NCBI GenBank assembly: GCA_007449985.2
Contig: VIIQ02000619.1
Coordinates: 1 to 64,000 of the forward strand
Origin: Desmodesmus armatus
Lineage: Eukaryota > Chlorophyta > Chlorophyceae > Sphaeropleales > Scenedesmaceae
Length of the DNA stretch: 64,000 bases
Direction of reading: 5' to 3'
The notes under the pieces are model-generated. The model was given only the letters and a program-made list of their open reading frames with translations. It was not told the origin of the DNA and did no database searches. Positions 56,584 through 64,000 of the stretch are shown here, in pieces (positions within the stretch are counted from its first letter, which is position 1; every line of letters begins with the position of its first letter). Made by a program: the position numbers and the translations under genes.

Positions 56584-57249
56584 TCACAGCAGGCCGGCCC
56601 CGGACTCCCGCTGGATGAGCATCAGGATGCCCTGCGGTCCCAACAGGATTTCGTTGAAAAAGCTGATCAGGGCCACCCACACAATCGGCGTGATATCAAC
56701 ACCACCAACCAGTGGGATAACATTCCGGGTGACCTTGAGGATGGGCTCTGTGGGGGCATAGGCCAGCAGCCAGGGGAACTTTGTGCCATCGATGTTGGGG
56801 TACCAAGTCATGGTGATACGGATGATGTACAGCACAGTGAAGGCGGCAAACAGCGGCCGCAGGACGGACTCCAGCGTGTGTGCTGACGCTGCGTCCAAGT
56901 CGGCAACCATGTGCAGCTGCTGGGCTGCATCTGCTGCGCCTGCTGTGCTGAACAACGCTGCGACACCCAGCAGCACCGCAGGTGTCTGCTGCCAAAGCGG
57001 CTTCTGCTGCTGTGTGGAGTCTGCGGAGCTGACTGTTTGTTGCACCTGCTGCTGCTGGATGCTTGCCTGCTGCTGTTGTTGCTGCACTGCTGGAATCCTT
57101 GTGGCTGTGGTTGTGCTACTGCTGCTACTGCTGACGGGCATGGCCTGTGCTCTGCTGGGCAGAATGAACCGTCCAATTGTTCTCAACGACGATTGCCTAT
57201 GGGACAACAAGGATGCCGCAGACGTCTGGCGGGCGATTGACACCGACAT
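56584..57249 (-). CDS. CCB3: CCB3, YGGT-family cytochrome b6 heme assembly factor
   Basis: Single-exon gene of 221 residues. YGGT/YlmG-family protein; CCB3 takes part in the CCB pathway that attaches heme ci to cytochrome b6 on the stromal side of the thylakoid. The first about 85 residues are a Ser/Arg- and Gln-rich plastid transit region. A hydrophobic segment (AVLLGVAALFSTAGAADAA) may be a thylakoid-related signal or TM helix. The conserved part has VLRPLFAAFTVLYIIRITMT, WYPNIDGTKFPWLLAYAPTE, PILKVTRNVIPLVGGVDITP and VWVALISFFNEILLGPQGIL, which fits CCB3 better than the YLMG1 branch. The start at 57249 gives the expected transit peptide. It is divergent from the DNL zinc-finger gene, 247 bp between start codons. 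Confidence 0.88.
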   Translation of the reverse strand: MSVSIARQTSAASLLSHRQSSLRTIGRFILPSRAQAMPVSSSSSSTTTATRIPAVQQQQQQASIQQQQVQQTVSSADSTQQQKPLWQQTPAVLLGVAALFSTAGAADAAQQLHMVADLDAASAHTLESVLRPLFAAFTVLYIIRITMTWYPNIDGTKFPWLLAYAPTEPILKVTRNVIPLVGGVDITPIVWVALISFFNEILLGPQGILMLIQRESGAGLL

Positions 57250-57496
57250 GTTGGTGTAGATCGATCACAGACCAGTGCTGTGAACGAACGAGTATGTGGT
57301 GATCCAAGAGGGAGTTTCTACAGAGCTGGTGGAAGCAGATGGCGTACACAACCCTCAGAAGTGCATTGCACCCTGAGGGTTACGTAAGAGGCGTGTTTTG
57401 GGCTCCCAACCAGGCCAGTAAGACCTCCCACCATGGTCCGGACCTCCTGGTGTGTCTTCAGACACAGCCATTTGCAATCTAGAAAAATCAAACACC
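57250..57496. promoter_or_regulatory. Short divergent promoter, CCB3 / DNL zinc-finger gene
   Basis: 247 bp between two start codons in opposite directions. Both genes encode organelle assembly or folding factors, so coordinated expression is plausible. No TATA box was seen. Confidence 0.4.
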
Positions 57497-57818
57497 ATGG
57501 CAACAACTCTGATGCGTCTGACTGGCTTGGGAAGGCTTTCAGAGGCCGGTGCCATCTGGCAGCGCTGGCTGGCTGCCACAGTGCAAGCAGTGCCGGAGCT
57601 TCGTCAGTTCAGCAGTGCAGGTGTGTTGTCACACAGCACCCTGCATAAGCTTCCCACACAACTTGAAGTTTGTTTGCTAAGTGTGGTTCGTTGATGTCAT
57701 GCAGGCCACCAGGCGGACCTGTTCTGCCCTGTCCAGCAGCAGCAGCAGCAGCACCTTGGGCTGCGCTCAGCTACATACCAAGCCAGCTGGCAGCATGCAG
57801 TCATGGCGTCAAAGCTGT

Positions 57819-57851
<33 letters not shown>

Positions 57852-58245
57852 CAAGATTGGTGGATGGTGTGCACAGAAGAAGCTTCAGCAGGTGAGTGAG
57901 CATGCACTTCCTTAGGGTCCCTTGCATGTGGCCTATGCTTGTGGTTGTACTGGCAGCACCAGCCGCACCTTCGGCATGTTTTAGGCTGGGCCGTCAAGGC
58001 AGGTTGCTTCAATCAGAACAGATGCACGGTGTTGCATCAAGATGCCAGTTGTTTGAGGGTCATCATCATTTTACACTTCGCCAACGGCTTCATTGTGCAA
58101 AAGCAACAAAGGCGCCAGGTGCGTGAGTGACAGCTGCAATACAAACAGTCTGACCGGGGTCGTGTCTGTCTATCTGCAGCTGCACTTGCAGCCATCACAG
58201 TGCCGACTCCAGCGCCAGTAATGGCAGCACTGGTGATGAGAGGAC

Positions 58246-58279
<34 letters not shown>

Positions 58280-59618
58280 GGCAAGGACATGGCCATTGTG
58301 TTCACATGTGCCAAGTGTGACACGCGCTCGGTGAAGGCATTCAGCAAGCACTCGTATGAGAAAGGCCTGGTGAGCACTGCTGCCACATGAACTTCGTGTG
58401 ACCAGTGACGTGGCAGTAGCTGGCTCCTGTCGACTATCATGCCATGGCAGTGCCCTCACACCTGTGCAGGCGCCTGCACTCAGAGAAGTCAGTCGCATGC
58501 ATGAAACAGGCAAGCAGTCACCTCTGTCTGAGACAAGTTCCAGTGTGATGCGCCACCACATGTACTGTACAGCTCACCCAGGCGCATGTGCACATGCACA
58601 ATGTGTGTAAAGCTCTGAGGTTGCAGCGTGTGTGTGCAGGTTTTGGTGAGGTGTCCTGGCTGCAAGTCCCTCCACCTCATTGCAGACCACCTTGGCTGGT
58701 TTGGTGACACAAGCTTCAAGGTGGGAAAGGCAATTGTGCACAGCACCTAGCCACGAGGATTGTAACAGCAGCATAGTGGAGCTTTCTTTTAGTTGATCCT
58801 TTGCACTGGGTGTCACCCCATGCACGACACCATCAATTATGCCCGGCCAAGCACCACCAATGCAGTTTTGCTGCTTGCCGTGAGTGACTGATGTGTAGTG
58901 CACAATTGCCAAGGATGACCTGTCTGGTGGTTGTGTGGGTGCTGCATTGCAATGCAGATTGAAGAGTACATGGCAGCGCAGGGTCAGACGGTCAAGCGTG
59001 TCAGTCTGGATGCAGCACAGCAGCAGGGCCAGCCTGCCGACCCAGCTGCAGCCCCACAGCTGTCGGCTGAGGATTTGGCTGGATGGTCCAAGGTAAGGCT
59101 GACATGACATGAAATGGCACCAGCAACCTGAGTTGGGCTGCGGATGCAGCCTGCTGCTCCTACAGACTTTTTGAGAGCCGTGTGCTGTGGGTCGGCAGCG
59201 GTATGCCATGCAATTGGCGGGGCTTTTGTGAAGCGTAAGCAGGTCCGCAACAGGTTGCAAGTGCAGTGTGATGTGGTGAATCAGGTAGGCATGCAGCTTG
59301 CTAATACTGCTTGTGTTTGTGCTGATCTGCTGTCCGCTGCGCCTGCAGGTACAACAGCTGCTGTCCACCGTGGCAGCAGCAGCAGGGGGCGGGAACGCTG
59401 AAGGTGAAGACGGAACACAGCATGGCGGCGGCAGCAGCAGCAGCAGCCCAGAAGATAATGGGAAGGCGGCAGCAGGTGCAGCAGGATGCAGTGGTGCACA
59501 GACAGACGCTGCCGCAGCAACTGCCGCTGCTGTCGCTGACGGCGGTGTTGTGCAGGTGGCGCCAGAAGATGTTGAGGCATGGACGCGAGTGCAGCAGCAC
59601 CAGCACCAGCAAGGGTGA
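57497..59618 (+). CDS. DNL-type zinc-finger HSP70 escort protein (Zim17/HEP family)
   Basis: Six exons in phase: 57497-57620 (ATG), 57705-57891, 58180-58369, 58640-58720, 58958-59092 and 59349-59618 (TGA). The product is 328 residues. The family keeps organellar HSP70 soluble and active in mitochondria or chloroplasts. The core is IVFTCAKCDTRSVKAFSKHS, YEKG, VLVRCPGCKSLHLIADHLGW and FGDTSF: two CxxC pairs bind one zinc, with the DNL-like loop written here as HLIADHLGW. The N-terminus (MATTLMRLTGLGRLSEAGAI) can form an amphipathic presequence, so a mitochondrial location is slightly favoured over plastid. Poly-Ser and poly-Gln tracts from CAG repeats flank the core. The Ala/Gly-rich C-terminal tail of about 130 residues is longer than usual for the family. 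Confidence 0.92.
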
Positions 59619-60161
59619 CATTGTCAGTTTGAGTATTTGTGTACACATTCTTCATCTTCTCGGGTTAAGGTTGCACCAGGAGTGGTAGTGCCACACTTGG
59701 CTTGGTTTTTCTGCTGTTACTTTGTGAGTGAGCCTGGATAGCACAACATACAACCAGTGGCAACCTGCCAGTCACACCCAGTCACACAGGTGCTGCTGCC
59801 TCAAGCTTGAGATATTTCCTCTGGGGCTGTCTCACCCTGCGTTTGGTGAAATTCGGAGCCATTCTGGAACTGAAAGCCCGGCGTCGCCAAGACCTAAACC
59901 TGAGGCCAACCAGACCGCAGCTCGTCGCTTTTGCTCTGCTAAGCTGGGCTCTCATGACGAAGATCAATATTTTATGTCACTTATCACTGTTCACCACGCT
60001 TTCCGTTCTGTCACCCGTCACGCTGAAGTCTGCTCTCGGAGCAAACTCCGACACCACTTGCGGATCCGTGGGGCCTCGCAGTCACAAGCAGCGCAGCGGT
60101 GTGAAACATGATGTTGACATTGAAGTAACTGGGAAGGTTTGATCTTTGTCGGTTGTCAAAT
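59619..60161. other. Intergenic region
   Basis: 3' UTR of the DNL zinc-finger gene and upstream region of the small secreted ORF. A plus-strand open frame at 59807-60142 has no domain or codon pattern that persuades me it is coding. Confidence 0.45.
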
Positions 60162-60545
60162 ATGCCGTCCTGCCTGGGACTCCTAGTGCTGCTTGCGATA
60201 GGGCAAACAGCGGCAGCAGAGGTGATATGTAAGCTTCGCATGGAGGGTTTCGGCAATTCTCCTGGAATCAAGACTGCCCAGGTGTCCTGCACAGGAGGCA
60301 GCATAAAAGCAGTAGCACACCCGCTGCTCGCGCCTCTGGTTGGAGCCAAAACAGGGTTGCAGTCTTCTGGAGTGCAGTGGCTAGACAACTGCGGACCAGA
60401 ATGGACCAAGAACTGCTTGCTGATGGTGTGCAATGGCAGCAGTGCCACCTTCATGTCCACCACAGTGCAGCACGTCAATTTTTCAACTGCAATAGCTGTG
60501 GCGTCACCATCGGTGCCTCTGCCACCGCTGGTGCACAGCTGTTAG
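60162..60545 (+). CDS. Small secreted Cys-containing protein, possibly a fragment
   Basis: ATG at 60162 to TAG gives about 127 residues. The N-terminus MPSCLGLLVLLAIGQTAAAE is a clear signal peptide. The rest holds eight cysteines in patterns such as VSCTGG, LDNCGPEWTKNCLLMVCNGS and AVASPSVPLPPLVHSC. I recognise no family. The Cys/Gly spacing recalls the first turn of large secreted beta-helix proteins of green algae, so it may be the 5' remnant of a larger gene. A duplicate of its C-terminal coding sequence lies at 60656-60704, downstream of the stop. Confidence 0.5.
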   Translation: MPSCLGLLVLLAIGQTAAAEVICKLRMEGFGNSPGIKTAQVSCTGGSIKAVAHPLLAPLVGAKTGLQSSGVQWLDNCGPEWTKNCLLMVCNGSSATFMSTTVQHVNFSTAIAVASPSVPLPPLVHSC

Positions 60546-60704
60546 CTTCGGTTCTGAGTGGCTTCTAGTACCTTGCCAGGTCAGTGACCTTTGCATGGCC
60601 ACAGCCCTTGTCTGAAGACAGACGGGTGCCACCTTACGCTTAGCCTGCAACTGTGGATCCATCACCGGTGCCCCTGTCACCGCTGGTGCACAGTTGTTTG
60701 TTAG
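60501..60704 (+). repeat. Duplicated tail of the secreted ORF
   Basis: The segment containing CATCGGTGCCTCTGCCACCG and CTGGTGCACAGCTG (60501-60545) recurs at 60656-60704 as CACCGGTGCCCCTGTCACCG and CTGGTGCACAGTTG. About 110 bp separates the copies. Confidence 0.8.
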
Positions 60705-61011
60705 TATGCAGCAGAAGACATGCCCTGTGGTCATCGCCACGTGACTTGTCTTCTGGTCTGCTATAGTACTAGTGCTTCAGCCAGCCTGGCAGCTTACAAT
60801 CCTGTCATGCCACCTTAGTTCCCCAGCAGTTTGCCAATGCAGTGCTGACAGTCCTGTACTCGTGCAGACTACTGTTCTGCTTTGTGCTATTCTGCTTCCG
60901 TCTCACCCGTTTGATGGAGCTGGGTGGAGCTGCCCAGAGCTGAATGCTGTTGCAAATATGAACTGTTTTGACCAGTCAAAGGCTACCTCTTGTCTGCTGG
61001 TGACCCAGCAG

Positions 61012-61076
61012 GAAGCTTCCGAGAAGCTTCCTAGAAGCTTCCTAGCAGCTTCTCGGCAGCTTCCTCCGGCAGCTTC
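61012..61076 (+). promoter_or_regulatory. 11-bp-phased GAAGCTTC array (HSE-like)
   Basis: GAAGCTTC occurs at 61012, 61023 and 61034, then as GCAGCTTC at 61045, 61056 and 61069. The first five have a strict 11-bp period, about one DNA turn. GAAnnTTC is the core of heat-shock elements, although the spacing between TTC and the next GAA is 3 rather than 2 here. It sits about 140 bp upstream of a TATA box (61218), so it is a plausible enhancer of the retroelement promoter (inference). Confidence 0.5.
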
Positions 61077-61217
61077 CACTTTCAGGAGAGCAGCCTGTAG
61101 CACTGTTATTGTTGACCAAAAGGTTGACCAACTCCTTAGAAGCCCTTTGTTCTTGCTATCGAGTGCATCAGAGGCATGTACGATAAGATACAAGCCCACG
61201 GTGTAACCCGAGCAGGG

Positions 61218-61227
61218 CTATATAAGG
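61218..61227 (+). promoter_or_regulatory. TATA box of retroelement-type promoter
   Basis: CTATATAAGG, the clearest TATA box seen in the window. It precedes about 1.3 kb of leader and the Gag start codon. Confidence 0.6.
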
Positions 61228-62123
61228 TGGCAGGTTCGCCGGTCAAAGTTGGCAAAGTCCCCCTTCAGTGCACAGTCAAAGTTGACTCGAGTGTTACTCA
61301 AAGCTATCGAAAGTTATCGTCTCATTATCGGAGTTGTAACCAAACAATCTCCCAACCCCGTCCAGGCCATCAGGCCAGGCCATCAGGCCAGTCCAGGGCA
61401 ACAAGCCCCCAGCACAGACAGGTATACAACCTGTCATAGTTAACCCTGCGCGCCACAGACGTCGCAGCGACAACGTCCAAGAGGACAAGAAGTAACCCAA
61501 GGCCCACAGGGTCTTGCAGGAAGTAACCCCTCCCTCAAAGGAGGTTTGCATTGCAGGCAACCCCTGCCGTGCAGTAAATACATACAGCAGCTTTCAACCA
61601 CAGCGTGCAGCACGTGCACAAGAAAGCATACACACACAGCCACAGTGTAATCAGGCCACTCAGGGCCACACAGTCAGTCCCTCCCAAGAAGGAGGTTGGC
61701 ATTGCAGTACCAACCCTGCAGTGCTGAGCTTTGATAACCCAGCAGCTCTCGTGTGTTGCTTGACAGAGTACCACACCACCAGCCTGTCATAAGAGAGCTG
61801 CAGCAGCGACAGTAACGAAGTGCGAGGGCCACGGCCAGCGCCGGTAACCTGATTGAAGTGCAGAGAGTGGTTGCACCCAGTGCCAGTGCCCAACAACAGC
61901 GGACAGTGGTCTGTTGCACACAACACAAAGTGACCTGAGCCCATCACTGACTTCCACTGCGCCCGTTTGCTTGCTGTTGCAGGAAGGAGAGAGACACCCC
62001 TTGCCCCCCTTGTAACTGCAGGCACCGGTTTATCCTACGTGTGACAGCAGGCTACGCTCCGCAGGCACCGGCACCGGCGGCAGCCCCCTGCCACCGGCCC
62101 TGGCCCGTGGGCCCCGGCTTGCC

Positions 62124-62136
62124 TGGTAGCGGAGAA
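62124..62136 (+). other. Candidate primer-binding site
   Basis: TGGTAGCGGAGAA, complementary to a tRNA 3' end of the form ...CTCCGCTACCA, similar to initiator-Met tRNA ends. The base pair before it is not the CA expected of an LTR terminus, so support is weak. Confidence 0.35.
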
Positions 62137-62280
62137 GTTCAAGAGGGCTATCAGGAGCCCGCATCCTGTGGCCTATTGGGAGAGCCCATCCGCTTCCCAA
62201 GGGCTACCTGTCTACGGTTCTACGGGAGGAGACAGTAGTCTCTTCCACCCAAGTGAGTGCGGTTTCCAGTTAGGGCCTTG

Positions 62281-62509
62281 CAAAGCAGGCCACCTGTGGT
62301 CACCACCACAGGAACAGCACACAGCAGCAGCAGCAGTACCACCCCTGCTACTGCCTAAGCCAAAAAGCAAAAACAAATCAAAAAGGAAGGGAGAGGCAAC
62401 AAGGCCTCTCCAAGCAGGCCATCTGTGGTCACCGCCACAGCAGCAGTACACCGCAGCAGCAGTACCACCCCTGCTACTGCCTAATCTAAAAAGCAAACAA
62501 AAACAAAAC
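62281..62509 (+). repeat. Tandem duplication in the Gag leader
   Basis: Copy one is 62281-62380 and copy two 62411-62509. Each has CAGGCCA(C/T)CTGTGGTCACC, then GCAGTACCACCCCTGCTACT, then an A-rich CAAAAAGCAAA tail. The second copy ends directly at the Gag start codon. The leader lacks structure-prone GC runs near the ATG, giving a clean AAACAAATATGAG start context. Confidence 0.88.
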
Positions 62510-62513
62510 AAAT

Positions 62514-63059
62514 ATGAGTGACAGCGACAGTGACTCTCACCCAGAGGGCCCCCCTGGACTGCACGGGCACGCCCCAGGGCCGGCAGCGGTACCTCATACG
62601 TACCCTAACCCACAGGCAGTAAACACATTGGATAAGTTTGATGGGACACAGGATCCCAACGGCTGGCTGACCACCATACAGGACGCAGCATCCCTGTATC
62701 GGTGGGACCCAGCCACTTGCCTTAACGTAGCTAAGCTTAAGCTAAGGGGGGCAGCCCAAAGGTGGGCTCAGTCCCGCCAGTTCACTAGCTGGGTTGACTT
62801 TCAACACCAGCTGGACCACCGCTTTGGTGAAACGCAGGAGACAGCGATCGCCCGCCTGGAAAATTGCTTCCAGCGAAGGGACGAAAGTCCTAGGGCATTT
62901 GCTGACCGCTTTCGCCAAGATGCTGACAGGTCCGGCAGGATGGAAGATGCAGCACTAGTGTACACATTCATACAGCGCCTGCAGCCTCACCTGAGGACTG
63001 AGGTGACAAGAAAACAACTAAAGAGCATCGATAAGATTGTAGAGTTCTGTAACTACTGA
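62514..63059 (+). CDS. gag: Retrotransposon Gag protein
   Basis: ATG to TGA, 181 residues. The conserved Retrotrans_gag region includes KFDGTQDPNGWLTTIQDAAS, LKLRGAAQRWAQ, SWVDFQHQLDHRFGE and DESPRAFADRFRQDADRSGR, with the W-W-F spacing of Gypsy-type capsid domains. The N-terminus is acidic (SDSDSDSHPEG). No CCHC knuckle is present before the stop. The same frame continues after the UGA (see the next entry). Confidence 0.9.
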   Translation: MSDSDSDSHPEGPPGLHGHAPGPAAVPHTYPNPQAVNTLDKFDGTQDPNGWLTTIQDAASLYRWDPATCLNVAKLKLRGAAQRWAQSRQFTSWVDFQHQLDHRFGETQETAIARLENCFQRRDESPRAFADRFRQDADRSGRMEDAALVYTFIQRLQPHLRTEVTRKQLKSIDKIVEFCNY

Positions 63060-64000
63060 CTCGGCGTTCAGGGAAAGGCAGAGCATCCCTGGGAGGAGCC
63101 TAGGGAGAGGGTGGGTGACCACCCCTTCCCTGAAAGGCTACCCCGCAGCTCTGGCCCCCCTAGGCGCCCTGCCAGTGGGCAGGACAGGTTTCGCCGGGAG
63201 CCTGAGCCCTACAGGCCTCCCTTTCGTGACGTAAGTAACAGGGGCTTCCGCCCTAATGCAGCGCCCCCTGCCCCCAAACCTGCCCCAAGGGCAGCAGCCA
63301 CAACACCCTCAATTGAGGAGTTATCTAAGCAGCTTCAGCGCCTGTCGCTGAACCTGCACCAAGACCAGCAGCTACAGCAGAAGATGCAAGATAAGGATCG
63401 CGAGATCCGCACTCTACGGTACGCTCTGGAAAAGAAGCAAAGGTCAGGAGATGCTCAGATCAACATGCTGAGCCCCTGTGACCCAACATGGGATCAGCCC
63501 ACCGCTAGCGAGTACGGTGATGACCAGTTTGAAGAGATGGACATTGATCAGGACCTGCTTGCCTCTCTGATGGTCAAGCGAGCCGCTGAAAGTGATCCTC
63601 CCCTCAGGCGTATGCCAGCCAAACGCACAGCGATTAACCCAGATGCACAGAGCCCCTATGCACCAGTTAGGGCCCCTCCAAGGCCCCCTACACCTTACAG
63701 GGTACCACAGGCCACCCCTGTTGGTAAGCCCACAGAGCCTTACACAAGGGTCCCTCGCGAGAGGCAACCCATTGCTACTAACAATACTGCCCAGGCAGGC
63801 CCCTCGGGCCTGACCACAAGGGGCAATGCTCGCCTTGCTGCTCCTGCCGCCCCGTTTGTTTCCCCCAACAGGAGCGCTTCTGCAGCAGACCTGGCTGACC
63901 AGAAGGCCAAGAAGCTGGCCTCTGAGATCTGCAGGAGCATCAAGATGGATGGTCAGTGTGAGGGCAGCCTGCCACCCCAGGCAATCCTCACCTGCCTGGC
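63060..64000 (+). CDS. Open frame continuing Gag after an in-frame UGA (partial)
   Basis: Directly after the TGA at 63057-63059 the same frame stays open for 313 codons to the window end. It has no useful ATG start of its own near the beginning. It encodes a Pro/Arg-rich stretch (RRPASGQDRFRREPEPYRPP), a predicted coiled coil (LSKQLQRLSLNLHQDQQ, then IRTLRYALEKKQ), an acidic patch (DDQFEEMDIDQD) and a Pro-rich linker. No protease or reverse transcriptase motif is reached. It is either expressed by UGA readthrough as a Gag extension or Gag-Pol fusion, or the stop is a mutation in this copy. Confidence 0.75.

Larger units (their letters stand above)
61218..64000 (+). mobile_element. LTR-type retrotransposon, 5' part, cut by window end
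   Basis: Promoter with TATA box, long leader, a possible tRNA primer-binding site and a Gag gene in that order; pol and the 3' LTR lie outside the window. LTR limits cannot be set without the second LTR. The Gag domain points to a Ty3/Gypsy-like element. The leader contains two diverged copies of a CCCTCC...AGGAGG...GCATTGCAG segment (about 61530-61575 and 61678-61722). Confidence 0.8.

Noticed and set aside
59807..60142. 112-codon plus-strand frame before the secreted ORF
   Set aside because: Composition is not protein-like over its length, and there is no domain, signal peptide or splice support.
62124..62136. Using the primer-binding-site match to fix the 5' LTR end
   Set aside because: The preceding bases are not a CA terminus and the 3' LTR is outside the window, so the boundary cannot be set.
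1..64000. tRNA and rRNA genes
   Set aside because: No stretch with a convincing tRNA A/B-box pair or an rRNA core motif was noticed on reading. A covariance-model scan would be needed to exclude them.

Overview
The window is nuclear DNA of a green alga. The evidence is: intron-rich genes with GT-AG introns of about 100-500 bp; CAG/glutamine-rich coding sequence with octotricopeptide-like repeats; TGTAA polyadenylation motifs; a chloroplast cytochrome b6 assembly factor (CCB3); a ciliary dynein-assembly factor (ODA16); starch-binding modules. ODA16 implies a motile flagellated stage. A chlorophycean of the Chlamydomonadales is the best guess (inference; no marker locus is present).

Layout. 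Positions 1-14505 are one tandem satellite of about 90 units of 144-148 bp, with longer variant units from about 3.36 kb on. It ends at a degenerate unit fused to an exon of a minus-strand EttA-type ABC-F ATPase (14735-18613), of which only the first nucleotide-binding domain is present. Next come argininosuccinate synthase (minus), a divergent small two-repeat protein (plus), a Mediator subunit 8-like protein (minus), a secreted alginate-lyase-superfamily protein with a triplicated Cys repeat (minus) and ODA16 (minus). On the plus strand follow a 1.3-1.4k-residue Q-rich OPR-like protein and an esterase fused to two starch-binding CBM53-like modules. A 3-kb stretch without a recognisable gene follows, then a divergent pair of coiled-coil genes, 2 kb without a gene, and the divergent pair CCB3 (minus) and a DNL-type zinc-finger HSP70 escort protein (plus). 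A small secreted ORF and the 5' part of a Gag-encoding LTR-type retrotransposon close the window; the latter runs off the right edge.

Gene models were built by hand from splice-site consensus plus phase continuity. Eight multi-exon genes close in phase throughout. The ABC-F gene and argininosuccinate synthase instead need single-base corrections, almost all in G/C runs, which means either decay or indel errors in the assembly.

Most noteworthy: the satellite-gene junction; an in-frame UGA between Gag and a further open frame of at least 313 codons; the esterase-CBM53 fusion; the triplicated-repeat alginate-lyase-like protein; a near-perfect 68-bp inverted repeat in an intron; introns carrying poly-G after the donor and poly-C before the acceptor; and an 11-bp-phased GAAGCTTC array upstream of the retroelement TATA box. 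The genes do not form a pathway; they are ordinary neighbours in a eukaryotic chromosome, some sharing divergent promoters.
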